This document shows, in pieces, positions 26,157 through 34,676 of a stretch of DNA of 64,000 bases (its first letter is position 1; the number at the start of each line of letters is the position of its first letter). Location: the NCBI RefSeq assembly GCF_001426905.1, contig NZ_LMFQ01000021.1, forward strand, positions 443,334 through 507,333, given 5' to 3'. The position numbers were made by a program, and so were the translations under genes. This DNA comes from Caulobacter sp. Root1455. GTDB lineage: Bacteria; Pseudomonadota; Alphaproteobacteria; Caulobacterales; Caulobacteraceae. The notes under the pieces were generated by a model. The model was given only the letters and a program-made list of their open reading frames with translations, was not told where the DNA came from and ran no database searches.

Positions 26157-26558
26157 ATGAACGACCAGCCGTCCCCCTCCAGCCTCCAGCCGGCCAGCAT
26201 GCTGACCGGCATGAAGCGCGGCGTCCGCCATCGCTGCCCCAACTGCGGCGAGGGACGGCTGTACACGCGCTATCTGAAGGTCGATCTCGACTGCGAGGTC
26301 TGCGGCCACGACCTGGCGCGCTATCCGGCCGACGACGGCCCGGCCTATTTCACGATCCTGATCATCGGCCATCTGGTCGTCGCGCCGCTGCTGCTGTTCC
26401 CGTTCATATGGAAGATGTCGCCGACGCTGGTGGTGCCGCTGACCGTGCTGCCGCTGGCCGCCCTGACCCTGATGCTGCTGCCCCGCGTCAAGGGCGCGGT
26501 GATCGGCGCCCTGTGGGCCGTGGGCCTGCGCAAGGCCGAGGACTGCTCCGGCGGCTGA
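26157..26558 (+). CDS. DUF983 family membrane protein with zinc-ribbon
   Basis: I chose ATG 26157 (MNDQPSPSSLQ); the longer open frame to 25998 would run through the palindromic control region. The 133-residue protein has a Cx2C...Cx2C zinc ribbon (HRCPNCGEGRLY and DCEVCGHDL), then two membrane segments (FTILIIGHLVVAPLLLFPFIW and LVVPLTVLPLAALTLMLL). This is the DUF983 architecture. The function is unknown. Confidence 0.85.
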   Translation: MNDQPSPSSLQPASMLTGMKRGVRHRCPNCGEGRLYTRYLKVDLDCEVCGHDLARYPADDGPAYFTILIIGHLVVAPLLLFPFIWKMSPTLVVPLTVLPLAALTLMLLPRVKGAVIGALWAVGLRKAEDCSGG

Positions 26559-26651
26559 CGCACCGGACGAGCCGATTCGCCGCCACTCGCCATGGTTGCC
26601 ATCCCGCGCCGATAGCCCCAGGATGACGCCGCCCGCTCCGGAGGGGTGCGA

Positions 26652-27482
26652 ATGGTCGGCTTGCTCGTCTTGTTCCTCATCGTCGCAATAGGGCTCTCCT
26701 GCCTCCTGGGACGGGCCTTCGTTCGCCGCCTCGCCCGACGGCCCGCCGCGATCCTGACCTCCGCCGTCTTGGCGGGACTCCTGGCCGCCAGTTGCGACGT
26801 CGCCTACAAGGCGGCCAGCGAAGCGCCCAGCCCCGCCGCCTCGCCCTGCGCCGCCGCCGCGCCGGATCCGGCTTGCGACGCCGCCGAACGCACGCGGTAT
26901 CTGGCCGAACTGGCCGACCAGCAGATCCGCACGATGCCCGTCCTGGTGAAGTGGCGCGACCAGCTGCCCTGGGGCAAGCAAACGCCAATTACCGTCATCA
27001 TCGCCTCGGCGGACCGCGCGGCGGCGGAAACCGCCCTGGACGCCGCCGCGGTCAAGAGCGGCGGCCAGGTCGAGGAGAAGCCCGTCGCGATCGGCCGCAG
27101 GGTGCGCGCGGAACTGACAGGCCTCAATGTCGAGATCGACAAGCCCGAGCAGACGGTCCGCGACGTCACGGCGTTGCAGAACGTCACTTTCGAGTGGCTG
27201 GTGAAGCCCACACGCCCCGGCAAGACCGTCCTGACGCTGCGGATCTTTAACGAGTTGATCACGCCGGACGGCCCGATCGAACTGGAGCGCCCCGCCCTGG
27301 TCCATGAGATGTCGGTGAAGATCGGCTTCCTGGACTGGCTGACCTGGCAGATGGAGCGGATGACGGGCCTGCAGTGGGCGATCGGCGGGGTGCTGACCGT
27401 CCTGGGCCTGGCGTTCGCCAACCGCGCCAAGCTGAGGCGCTGGTGGAGGCGGCGGCAGTCGCCAAAGCCCCCCGAACCCTAG
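26652..27482 (+). CDS. Membrane-anchored protein of unknown function
   Basis: ATG 26652 has a GGAGG 7 nt upstream; GTG 26646 is less well placed. The 276-residue protein has an N-terminal hydrophobic segment, a second hydrophobic stretch ILTSAVLAGLLAASC, a periplasmic region (about 50-240) with strands such as ITVIIASADRAAAETAL and FEWLVKPTRPGKTVLTLRIF, and a C-terminal membrane helix (LQWAIGGVLTVLGLAFA) with a basic Trp/Arg tail. The order of strand pattern then C-terminal helix recalls the protein at 8234-8998. I recognise no named family. Confidence 0.7.
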   Translation: MVGLLVLFLIVAIGLSCLLGRAFVRRLARRPAAILTSAVLAGLLAASCDVAYKAASEAPSPAASPCAAAAPDPACDAAERTRYLAELADQQIRTMPVLVKWRDQLPWGKQTPITVIIASADRAAAETALDAAAVKSGGQVEEKPVAIGRRVRAELTGLNVEIDKPEQTVRDVTALQNVTFEWLVKPTRPGKTVLTLRIFNELITPDGPIELERPALVHEMSVKIGFLDWLTWQMERMTGLQWAIGGVLTVLGLAFANRAKLRRWWRRRQSPKPPEP

Positions 27483-27512
27483 CCCTCCGCCGCCGTGGCG
27501 CGGGGCCGTCGC

Positions 27513-27538
27513 GGAACCTTGGCCGCGCTTCTCGCATT
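27513..27538 (+). promoter_or_regulatory. EcfG-like promoter candidate before the DUF3309 gene
   Basis: GGAAC (27513-27517) is followed after 17 nt by CATT (27535-27538), one mismatch from the general-stress pattern GGAAC-N16/17-CGTT, 52 nt before the start of a small membrane protein of a type often under stress control. Confidence 0.35.
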
Positions 27539-27589
27539 CCTTCCGCCTAACCCCGACGCGCAGGGCGCTCGGATGCAACGGAGACGGAC

Positions 27590-27745
27590 ATGCTCGGCAC
27601 GATCCTCATCATCATCCTGATCCTGGCTCTGATCGGCTCCCTGCCGACCTGGGGCCACAGCCGCTCGTGGGGCTACTATCCGTCCGGCGGCCTGGGCCTG
27701 ATCCTCGTGATCATCATCGTCCTGGTCCTGATCGGCAGAATCTAG
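27590..27745 (+). CDS. DUF3309 family small membrane protein
   Basis: ATG 27590 to TAG 27743-27745 encodes 51 residues. Two hydrophobic helices (LGTILIIILILALIGSLPTW and GLGLILVIIIVLVLIGRI) are joined by HSRSWGYYPSG, which is the DUF3309 signature (PTWPHSRSWGYxPSGGLG). It is an inner-membrane protein of unknown function, common in alphaproteobacteria. A GC-rich imperfect stem-loop (27755-27796) follows. Confidence 0.88.
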   Translation: MLGTILIIILILALIGSLPTWGHSRSWGYYPSGGLGLILVIIIVLVLIGRI

Positions 27746-27860
27746 CGGCGCCAGGGCGGTCCGGGGGCGCACGCCCGCGTGTGTCCCCGAGCCGCCCGCA
27801 CGCCCTTCCCCGGACGACCCATGTTCGCCTAAGGTCCCTCCCAACGACACGGGGGGCGAC

Positions 27861-29324
27861 ATGACCAACACCGCTGCGGCGACAACGCCCCAGGCCGCCG
27901 CGCCCCAGGCCGCACCCATGAGCGCATGGCGCCGGGCCCGCGCCATCCTCGGCGGGTCGGCCGGCAATCTGGTCGAATGGTACGACTGGTTCGCCTACGC
28001 CGCCTTCTCGATCTATTTCGCCAAGGTCTTCTTCCCCAAGGGCGACCAGACCGCCCAGCTGATGCAGACCGCGGCCATCTTCGCGGTCGGCTTCGGGGCG
28101 CGCCCCGTCGGGGCCTGGCTGATGGGCCTCTATGCCGACCGCAAGGGGCGCAAGGCCGGCCTGACCCTGGCCGTGGGCCTGATGTGCGTCGGCTCGCTGA
28201 TCATCGCCCTGTGCCCGGGCCACGCCAGGATCGGCGACGCCGCCCCGGTGATCCTGCTGCTGGCCCGCCTGCTGCAAGGCCTGTCGGTGGGCGGCGAGTA
28301 CGGGGCCAGCGCCACCTATATGAGCGAAATGGCCGGGAAGAAGCGTCGCGGCTTCTGGTCCAGCTTCCAGTACGTGACCCTGATCATGGGCCAGCTGGTG
28401 GCGGCCCTGGTGCTGGTGATCCTGCAAAACACCCTCGGCAAGGAAGACCTGGCCGACTGGGGCTGGCGCGTCCCGTTCTTCGTGGGCGCGGCCCTGGCCG
28501 TGGTGGTGTTCTGGATCCGCACCGGCATCGAGGAAAGCATCTCGCACCAGAACGCCGCGCCCCGCGATCCGGTCAGCCGGCGCCAGGTCGTCTGGGTGGG
28601 CGCACTGCTGCTGGCGACGGTCGGATCCATGGTCGCGGGCTTCACCGAGGCGCCGTTCGCCGCGACGGCGCAATATGGCGCGGTGGCGTTGCTGATCGCG
28701 ACCTATGTGGCCCTGGCCGCGCCGCTGGTCTCGCGCCATCCCAAGCCGGCCCTGGCGATCATCGGCCTGACCGCCGCCGGCTCCTTGGCCTTCTACGCCT
28801 ACACCACCTACATGCTGAAGTTCCTGACCAACACGGCGGGCTTCGACAAGGCCACGGCCGGGGCGATCAACCTGGCCACCCTGGCCGGCTTCATGCTGAT
28901 CCAGCCCCTGTTCGGCTGGATCTCGGACCAGCTGGGCCGCAAGACCATGCTGGTCTTCGCCTTCGGGGCGGGGGCCCTGATCGCCTGGCCGGTGTTCAGC
29001 CTGACCGCCAAGGCGACCAGCCCGGCGCTCGCCTTCGGCCTGATCTTCGCGGCCCTGTTCGTGCAGTCGGGCTACACCTCGATCAGCGCCGTGGTGAAGG
29101 CCGAACTGTTCCCCACCCACGTGCGCGCCCTGGGCGTGGCCCTGCCCTACGCCATCGGCAACGCCGCGTTCGGCGGCACGGCGGAATATGTCGCCCTGTG
29201 GTTCAAGCACGAGGGCATGGAGAGCGGCTTCTACCTCTATGTGTCGGCGATCATGGCCGTGGGCCTGACCGTCTCGCTGCTGCTGCGCGACACCGGCAAG
29301 CACAGCCTGATCCTCGAGGACTGA
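27861..29324 (+). CDS. MFS transporter, metabolite:H+ symporter (KgtP-like)
   Basis: The 487-residue protein has 12 predicted membrane segments and the metabolite:H+ symporter hallmarks: SAGNLVEWYDWFAYAAFSIYF in helix 1, the loop 2-3 motif GLYADRKGRKAG, and LLQGLSVGGEYGASATYMSEMA. These match the KgtP/ProP group, which imports dicarboxylates, alpha-ketoglutarate or osmolytes. The exact substrate cannot be read from sequence. It stands alone between the DUF3309 gene and a DUF599 gene. Confidence 0.9.
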   Translation: MTNTAAATTPQAAAPQAAPMSAWRRARAILGGSAGNLVEWYDWFAYAAFSIYFAKVFFPKGDQTAQLMQTAAIFAVGFGARPVGAWLMGLYADRKGRKAGLTLAVGLMCVGSLIIALCPGHARIGDAAPVILLLARLLQGLSVGGEYGASATYMSEMAGKKRRGFWSSFQYVTLIMGQLVAALVLVILQNTLGKEDLADWGWRVPFFVGAALAVVVFWIRTGIEESISHQNAAPRDPVSRRQVVWVGALLLATVGSMVAGFTEAPFAATAQYGAVALLIATYVALAAPLVSRHPKPALAIIGLTAAGSLAFYAYTTYMLKFLTNTAGFDKATAGAINLATLAGFMLIQPLFGWISDQLGRKTMLVFAFGAGALIAWPVFSLTAKATSPALAFGLIFAALFVQSGYTSISAVVKAELFPTHVRALGVALPYAIGNAAFGGTAEYVALWFKHEGMESGFYLYVSAIMAVGLTVSLLLRDTGKHSLILED

Positions 29325-29372
29325 CGCCGCTCCCTCTTTCACCGACTCTCGCTTCCGACTTAAGCTCGCCCG

Positions 29373-30152
29373 ATGTTCCCTTCGCACCCGTTCACCGTCT
29401 CCCAGCAGTTCATGGCCATGCCGATCATCGATCTGCTGGCCCTGGGCTTCTTCCTGTTCTGCTGGCTGTTCTACGAGCCGATGCTCAAGCGGCTGGGTCA
29501 CGAGAAGAACGTCATCAACACCGACATGACGGTGATCCGCCGCCGATGGATGGCCGAGATGGCGGTGCGCGAGATCGCCCTGCTGGACGGCCAGTTGCTG
29601 GGCCACGCGATCAATTCGGCCTCGTTCTTCGCCTCGTCGAACCTGATCCTGATCGCCGCGGCGGCCGGGGTGCTGTTCGGCGGCGACAACGCGCTCAAGA
29701 GCATCGAGGGCCTGGCCGTGCTGGCCCCGGCCTCGGCCCTGGTCTTCCAGATCAAGATGGGCGTCGTGCTGATCGCCCTGGCGCGCGGTCTGCTCGACTT
29801 CATCTGGGCCATCCGCCAGATGAATTACTGCCTGGCCGCCATCGGCGCGACGCCGATGTGGGCCCCGCGCGCGGTGCTGGAGGAATACGCCGAGGCGGCC
29901 GGCGCGATCCTCAACCCCGCCCTGTCGGCCTTCAACGCCGGGGTGCGCGGCTATTATTTCGCCCTGGCGGCGGCCGCCTGGCTGCTGGGCCCGATCGCCT
30001 TCGCCGTGGCGACCGGCGGCGCGATGGCGCTGCTGCTCTGGCGCCAGCGCCGCAGCCCGGCCTCGACCGCCGTTCGCAAGGTGCGCCAGATCCTCGAGCG
30101 CCAGCCGGTGGTCGTCGGCCCGCACCTGACCGACAAGCGCGACGAAACCTGA
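29373..30152 (+). CDS. DUF599 family membrane protein
   Basis: The 259-residue protein has about four to five membrane segments (roughly 18-38, 88-108, 122-148, 190-225) and the DUF599 pattern: INTDMTVIRRRWMAEMAVREIALLDGQLLGHAINSASFFASSNLIL near the N-terminus and FIWAIRQMNYCLAAIGA in the middle. The function is unknown. It shares one base (TGATG) with the next small exported-protein gene and is probably co-translated with it. Confidence 0.85.
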   Translation: MFPSHPFTVSQQFMAMPIIDLLALGFFLFCWLFYEPMLKRLGHEKNVINTDMTVIRRRWMAEMAVREIALLDGQLLGHAINSASFFASSNLILIAAAAGVLFGGDNALKSIEGLAVLAPASALVFQIKMGVVLIALARGLLDFIWAIRQMNYCLAAIGATPMWAPRAVLEEYAEAAGAILNPALSAFNAGVRGYYFALAAAAWLLGPIAFAVATGGAMALLLWRQRRSPASTAVRKVRQILERQPVVVGPHLTDKRDET

Positions 30153-30535
30153 TGCGCCGGACGGTCCTTCGCCTTCTTCTGCTGGCCCTGTTGACGCCGT
30201 CCATGGCCAACGCCGGAGAGGATGGCTGGGCCGCCTGGCGCGCGGGGCTGGCCCGGACCTGCCCGTCCCACCATGTCGATTGGATCGCCGACGGCAGCTA
30301 CGACGCGTTGCTGGGCGCCTTCAATTCGACCCTCGACGCCAGGACCCAAGCCCAGGTCGCCGCGATCGCCGACTATGACCATCGTTGCGCACAGGAAACC
30401 GCCGGCTTCTCCTGCGAAATGGGTGTCCACCTCGACGCCTTTCAGCGGGCGGGCCTGCTCGACCGCTTCGTCCGGTTCGGCTGCCGGACCGTGCGCTGCG
30501 AAGAACAATCCTTGTGCAGCCGGTTTCCGACCTAG
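30152..30535 (+). CDS. Small exported cysteine-containing protein
   Basis: ATG 30152 overlaps the DUF599 stop by one base. The 127-residue precursor has a signal peptide (MRRTVLRLLLLALLTPSMANA) and a mature part of about 106 residues with six cysteines (TCPSHH, HRCAQE, FSCEMG, FGCRTVRCEE, SLCSRF), an even number suggesting disulfides in the periplasm. I do not recognise the family. Short spacing implies it is expressed with the DUF599 membrane protein. Confidence 0.7.
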   Translation: MRRTVLRLLLLALLTPSMANAGEDGWAAWRAGLARTCPSHHVDWIADGSYDALLGAFNSTLDARTQAQVAAIADYDHRCAQETAGFSCEMGVHLDAFQRAGLLDRFVRFGCRTVRCEEQSLCSRFPT

Positions 30536-30581
30536 GGCCGGGCCGACGCCGAACCCGGCCTCCTCATTCAGCCGTCACGCC

Positions 30582-31355
30582 CTAGCCGCCCAGGCCGCGC
30601 CCCTGGGTCGCGGCGAACAGCACGAAGACCGCCGCCGCCAGGGCCAGGGTCGCCGGACTTAGGGCCAACCGCGCCGACACGTCCGGCGACGCCACGCTTG
30701 GGCCTCTGGGGATCAGCAGCAGCGGCAAGGCGGCAAGGCCGATCTCGCTCACCGCGTCGTGGAAGCCCCGCGACGCCTGCGCCCCCTGATAGAGCAAGGC
30801 GGCCGCGGCCACGCCCACCACCGCCGCCAGCCACGCGGCCCGCGCCACGCGACGGGCGCTGGCCAGATCCGGCCACAGCGCCCTCAGGCCCCGCGAGGTC
30901 GCCGCCAGCGCCCCGCCATAGATCGCCGCCCCGGCCGCCCCCAGCGCCGCCCGCCACCACGGCCCCTCGCCCAGCAGGTCGCGCGCGGCGAAATAGGCGT
31001 CGCCATCTTTCAGCAGCATGGCCTGGACCAGATAGCCGCCCTCCCAGAACAGGCTGAACGCCGCCACCAGGATCAGGAACAGCCGCGGGCCGGGGCGCGA
31101 GAGCGGAACCCTCGCGCTCAGGATCAGGGCCAGGCCGCCCAGCAGCAGGTTGGTCAGCGGCCCGGCCGCGTCGATGAGGGGCGAGGTCCGCTCGCAGCGG
31201 AACAGCGACGCGGTCAGCAGCTCGACACGGCCGCCCAGGGCCAGGCAGGCGCCGCCATGACCCAGGCCCTCATGCGCGAAGCAGACCAGGCACATGGCGA
31301 TCAGGGCGATGGCCGCGGTCGTCGCCAGGCTGTCGCGCGAGGATGCCGGCGCCAT
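30582..31355 (-). CDS. Polytopic membrane protein with an HEGLGH motif (M50-like?)
   Basis: I chose ATG 31355 (MAPASSRDSLATT); the longer upstream frame is a shadow. The 257-residue protein has about six hydrophobic helices. The first contains CFAHEGLGHGGACLALGG, resembling the HExxH zinc site of M50 site-2 proteases but with one extra residue between Glu and the second His. A further helix begins PLIDAAGPLTNLLLGG, similar to the second conserved block (NxxxGPxxN) of M50 enzymes. It may be a diverged protease relative or a non-catalytic membrane protein. Confidence 0.7.
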   Translation of the reverse strand: MAPASSRDSLATTAAIALIAMCLVCFAHEGLGHGGACLALGGRVELLTASLFRCERTSPLIDAAGPLTNLLLGGLALILSARVPLSRPGPRLFLILVAAFSLFWEGGYLVQAMLLKDGDAYFAARDLLGEGPWWRAALGAAGAAIYGGALAATSRGLRALWPDLASARRVARAAWLAAVVGVAAAALLYQGAQASRGFHDAVSEIGLAALPLLLIPRGPSVASPDVSARLALSPATLALAAAVFVLFAATQGRGLGG

Positions 31356-31414
31356 GAAGTCCTCCGTCCGCCGGCAGGTTCGGACCTTTGCCGTCGCGGC
31401 GCAAGGCCCCGGCG

Positions 31415-31762
31415 CTAGAGCCCAATCTCCGCCCGCGCCTTGCGGGTCAGCTTGGCGGCGATCAGCCCGTGGGCGGTCTTCAGCCAGTCGGCCACCTCGT
31501 CCGCGTCCTCGGCGGCCAGGTCGGCGAAATGCAGCCACTTGGCGCGGGCCAGATAGGGGGCGGGCGCGGCGCGGCCCGTCTCGCTCAGCACCTCGAACGC
31601 CACGTCCGAGGCCTTCAGCGAAAAGCCGTTCGCGCCCACCGCCCCGCCCAACACCGCGAACATCTTGCCGCCCACCTTGTAGACGTGGTCGGCGCCCCAC
31701 TGGATGGTCATGGTCGCGCCCGGCAGGGCCAGGGCGGCGGCGTCGAACGCTTCGGGGGTCAT
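31415..31762 (-). CDS. MmcQ/YjbR family protein
   Basis: The 115-residue protein starts [38 protein letters not shown], the MmcQ/YjbR pattern (a double-wing CyaY-like fold; probable DNA-binding or stress role), and ends with the helix [21 protein letters not shown] 31762 overlaps the stop of the upstream msrA by 4 nt, so it is translated with it. Confidence 0.88.
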   Translation of the reverse strand: MTPEAFDAAALALPGATMTIQWGADHVYKVGGKMFAVLGGAVGANGFSLKASDVAFEVLSETGRAAPAPYLARAKWLHFADLAAEDADEVADWLKTAHGLIAAKLTRKARAEIGL

Positions 31763-32412
31763 GCCCCCACGCCCACGCCGATCGGGCAGACCACGCCGGT
31801 GCCGCCGATGCCGCAAAAACCCTCGGGGTTCTTGGCCAGGTACTGCTGGTGATAGTCCTCTGCGAAGTAGAACGGACCGGCCGCGCCGATCTCGGTGGTG
31901 ATGCTCCCCAGCCCCTGGGCGTTCAGCGCCTGCTGATAGGCCTCCTTGGACGCCACCGCCGCGGCGGCCTGGCTGTCGGAGGTGACATAGATTCCCGAGC
32001 GGTATTGCGTGCCGATGTCGCCGCCCTGACGCATGCCCTGGGTCGGGTCGTGGTTCTCCCAGAAGGTCTTGAGCAGGGCCTCGTAGGTGACCGAGCGCGG
32101 ATCGAACACGATCTGCACCACCTCGGTGTGGCCCGTGCGGCCGGTGCAGACCTCCTCATAGGTCGGGTTCGGCGTGATCCCGGCCGCGTAGCCGGCGGCG
32201 GTCACATAGACGCCGGGGACCTTCCAGAACACTCGCTCCACGCCCCAGAAACAGCCCATGGCCAACACCGCCACCTCCATCCCGTCGGGATAGGGCCCCT
32301 TCAGCGGATGGCCGTTGACGAAGTGGGTCCGGGCCGTCGGGATCGCCGCCGCGCGCCCCGGCAAGGCGGTGTCGACGGTCGGCATTTCGAGGGTTTTGGG
32401 GGCGGAGGCCAT
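31759..32412 (-). CDS. msrA: Peptide methionine-S-sulfoxide reductase, cytoplasmic form
   Basis: The 217-residue protein has the MsrA core: [21 protein letters not shown] with catalytic Cys53 (GCFWG type), GYTGG-like [32 protein letters not shown], and a C-terminal ...[19 protein letters not shown] tail with resolving cysteines. There is no signal peptide; the N-terminal 45 residues match the longer MsrA form. It overlaps the yjbR-type gene by 4 nt. The window therefore carries both a periplasmic (6141) and a cytoplasmic enzyme. Confidence 0.93.
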   Translation of the reverse strand: MASAPKTLEMPTVDTALPGRAAAIPTARTHFVNGHPLKGPYPDGMEVAVLAMGCFWGVERVFWKVPGVYVTAAGYAAGITPNPTYEEVCTGRTGHTEVVQIVFDPRSVTYEALLKTFWENHDPTQGMRQGGDIGTQYRSGIYVTSDSQAAAAVASKEAYQQALNAQGLGSITTEIGAAGPFYFAEDYHQQYLAKNPEGFCGIGGTGVVCPIGVGVGA

Positions 32413-32566
32413 GGCGGAATCTCGGGTCGAAACTTGAGCCGCCGATACTAAGCCGTTCGCGATCTCGTTTCACCTCGTATGGCCGCTTGCTACCGCAACC
32501 TTCCTGAGTATATTGCGCCCCTTCCTGCGTCGGGGGTCTCAACCGCCTTCCGCATCTGGTGCGCAT

Positions 32567-32656
32567 GGTGAGGTGGCCGAGTGGTTGAAGGCGCACGCCT
32601 GGAACGCGTGTATAGGGGAAACTCTATCGAGGGTTCGAATCCCTCTCTCACCGCCA
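32567..32656 (+). tRNA. tRNA-Ser (anticodon GGA)
   Basis: The acceptor arm GGTGAGG (32567-32573) pairs with TCTCACC before the discriminator G and an encoded CCA (ending 32656). The D arm contains GCCGAGTGGTTGAAGGC. The anticodon stem CACGC/GCGTG encloses CTGGAAC with anticodon GGA. A long variable arm (TATAGGGGAAACTCTA) and T arm GAGGGTTCGAATCCCTC follow. At 90 nt with a long variable arm it is a class II serine tRNA. Confidence 0.95.
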
Positions 32657-33011
32657 CCTTTCTCTATAAAAATCAACGATTTAAGAATATTCTGGCGCAT
32701 ATTTCCACTGGCGCGCCATAGCGCGGGCCAGCGTTGGCACGTTTGGCGCGGGTTCTGCCCTTGAAGACCTCGGTCAAACGGAAGGCCGCCACAAGCGGAC
32801 TCAGGCCGTGGGCTTGGTTGGCCTTGGCCAAGCCGCGCAAGTCGCTCGTGGGGATGCCGCAAGCAAAGCGCGCCGTGCATGACCTTCCACGACCGGCGGG
32901 CGCAAGGCCTGGAAAAGCCAGATCCGATGTTGTCGCGGAGGCGCGGCCGCCTCCATCGCGCGAACGTGGGCCGAGCCCTTGGTGGGGCGGATTGGAGAGC
33001 GTCCCAGGCGG
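32657..33011. other. Intergenic region after tRNA-Ser with no convincing gene
   Basis: The first 60 bases are AT-rich (TATAAAAATCAACGATTTAAGAATATT) and then composition returns to GC-rich. A 93-codon open frame on the plus strand (32734-33015) has no domain pattern and no ribosome-binding site. I see no terminator, repeat or gene. The 3' flank of a tRNA is a frequent integration site, but no element or direct repeat is visible. Confidence 0.5.
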
Positions 33012-34142
33012 CTAGATGGCCGGATCGATGGCGCCGGCCTCCTCCGCCCGTTGCATCGCCACCGCCTCGACAATGTGGGCTCGGTAGAGCACGCCGAGCA
33101 GGTCGGTCTGGGTGATGATGCCCAGCAGAACACGGTGCTCGTCGACCACCATGGCCTCGTGCGCGACCCCGCTGGACAGGATCGGCAACAGGGCCTCGAT
33201 CGCGGTGCCGGGGCGAACCTTGTGCACGAACGGATCCAACACCGCCTCGACGGGACCGTCCCGGCCGGTCTGGAGCTCGGCCCGGCGCACCATGCCGACC
33301 ACCTTGCGATCACTGTCGACGACCGGCGCGGACCGCAGGTCGTGGGCGCGCATGTAGGCCAGAGCGCTTTGGGCGGTCTGGTGCAGGTCAACGCTCAGCA
33401 CGTCCCGGGACATGATGTCGCTGCACAGGATGTGCGCGTGGAGACGCCGGTGGGCCTGCAGCTCGACCTCGCGGAACAGCGCGTCCAGGTCCTCGCGATC
33501 GACGTCCAGCAGGTCGCCATAATGGGCCAGGGCGTTGTCGATGTCCTGGGCGGTGAATCCGACCCGCTGCAAGGGCGGCGCGTCGTGGGTCGCGTGCACA
33601 TTGGCCGGCTGCGGCACGCGGTGCGGATAGGACCGCCCCGCCGCCCGCGCATAGGCCATGGCCGAAAGCACCAGCAAGGCCGAGCACAGTCCGACCGGCA
33701 CGAAGACATAGGCGTAGGAGGTCGGACCGACCGGACCGGCGACCAGGGCGGCGCCCAGCGCGACGGCGCCGCCGGGCGGGTGCAGGCAGCCCAGCAGGCC
33801 CATGGCGACGATCGCGCAGGCCACGGCTGTCGCCGCCGCCAAGGCGGGATGCGGATGGAAGGCCAGGGCGCAGGTCACTCCGGCCAGGGCCGAGACCATG
33901 TTGCCGCCGATGATCGCGCGCGGCTGGGCCAACGGGCTGGCCGGCACGGCGAAGGCCAGCACCGCCGAGGCGCCGATCGGGGGGACCAGCAGCGGCAGAG
34001 CCGAGGCATGTCCGCTGGCGACCATGTGCGCCAGCAGACCGGTGGCGGGAATGCCGAGCAAGGCGCCGAGCCCCGATCGCAGGATGTCCGCCGGCCGGAT
34101 CGGATTGCGGCCGCGCAGGGCCAAGGTGAGGGTTTGCAGCAT
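33012..34142 (-). CDS. HPP family membrane protein with CBS domain pair
   Basis: I chose ATG 34142 ([24 protein letters not shown]). The first ~170 residues form the HPP membrane domain, with four hydrophobic helices and the family motif [15 protein letters not shown] and [18 protein letters not shown]. The last ~140 residues hold two CBS motifs ([25 protein letters not shown] ... [34 protein letters not shown]). HPP proteins are linked to nitrite/anion transport, and CBS pairs usually sense adenine nucleotides or Mg. It lies 22 nt after the marR gene in the same operon. Confidence 0.9.
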   Translation of the reverse strand: MLQTLTLALRGRNPIRPADILRSGLGALLGIPATGLLAHMVASGHASALPLLVPPIGASAVLAFAVPASPLAQPRAIIGGNMVSALAGVTCALAFHPHPALAAATAVACAIVAMGLLGCLHPPGGAVALGAALVAGPVGPTSYAYVFVPVGLCSALLVLSAMAYARAAGRSYPHRVPQPANVHATHDAPPLQRVGFTAQDIDNALAHYGDLLDVDREDLDALFREVELQAHRRLHAHILCSDIMSRDVLSVDLHQTAQSALAYMRAHDLRSAPVVDSDRKVVGMVRRAELQTGRDGPVEAVLDPFVHKVRPGTAIEALLPILSSGVAHEAMVVDEHRVLLGIITQTDLLGVLYRAHIVEAVAMQRAEEAGAIDPAI

Positions 34143-34164
34143 GATCTCTCGGGGGCGGGTCTGG

Positions 34165-34602
34165 TCAGGCCCGGTCGCGGCCAAGGCGAGCAAGGGCGGC
34201 GGTCAGGGCGGGCTCCAGGGACTTCAGCTCCTTGAGATGAGCCGTGCTCAACTCGGCCAGCAGGTCTTCGGCCTTGTCGGTCAGCGCCAGGTGCACCTTG
34301 CGGCGATCCTGCCGGGACGGAAGCTTGCTGATCAGCCCCGCCTCGACCATCCGCGCGGTCAGTTCGGTCGCGGTGTGGGGCGCGATCATCAGGCGTTCCG
34401 ACAAGGTCCCCACCGTGGGCGCGTCCGCGCCGTCGAAGCCGGCGATCGCCAGCAGCGCCTGGTGCTGCTGGGCTGGAAGGCCCGCGCCATGCGCGGCGGT
34501 TTCGCTGAACGCCAGGAACCGGCGCAGCTCGTAGCGGAAGGCCGCCAGCGCCACGTACTGCGTGCGTGTCAGGCCGTCTTCGTCACGATTCTTGTCGTCC
34601 AA
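34165..34602 (-). CDS. MarR-family transcriptional regulator
   Basis: I chose TTG 34602 (LDDKNRDEDGLTRTQYVAL), preceded by AGAGGGG at good spacing. A GTG at 34653 would place the operator palindrome inside the gene. The 145-residue protein has the MarR fold: helices around LPAQQHQALLAIAGF, the recognition region VGTLSERLMIAPHTATELTARMVEAGLI and the wing SRQDRRKVHLALTDKAEDLLAEL. It is encoded with an HPP/CBS protein and divergently from a ClC channel, so it probably represses both. Confidence 0.88.
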   Translation of the reverse strand: MDDKNRDEDGLTRTQYVALAAFRYELRRFLAFSETAAHGAGLPAQQHQALLAIAGFDGADAPTVGTLSERLMIAPHTATELTARMVEAGLISKLPSRQDRRKVHLALTDKAEDLLAELSTAHLKELKSLEPALTAALARLGRDRA

Positions 34603-34622
34603 GCGCCCACCCCTCTTGGAAA

Positions 34623-34641
34623 ATATCGTAATACGACATAT
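34623..34641. promoter_or_regulatory. MarR operator candidate
   Basis: TCGTAATACGA (34626-34636) is a perfect 11-bp palindrome within the near-palindrome ATATCGTAATACGACATAT (34623-34641). It lies between the divergent marR and ClC genes, 20 bp from the marR start and 36 bp from the ClC start. Confidence 0.7.
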
Positions 34642-34676
34642 TGGCGCTTTCACAAGAGCCGCTCCGAGAGGGAAGC

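Noticed and set aside
31356..31700. N-terminal extension of the HEGLGH membrane protein
   Set aside because: The added ~115 residues are Arg/Gly-rich, antisense to the yjbR-type gene, and the natural start at 31355 opens directly on the first membrane helix.
32567..33011. tRNA-Ser as an attachment site of a genomic island
   Set aside because: No integrase gene, no direct repeat of the tRNA 3' end and no foreign gene block follow; the only integrase remnant is 9 kb away.
34603..34653. An earlier GTG start for the MarR regulator
   Set aside because: It would put the operator palindrome inside the coding region and has no ribosome-binding site, while TTG 34602 has AGAGGGG at the right distance.
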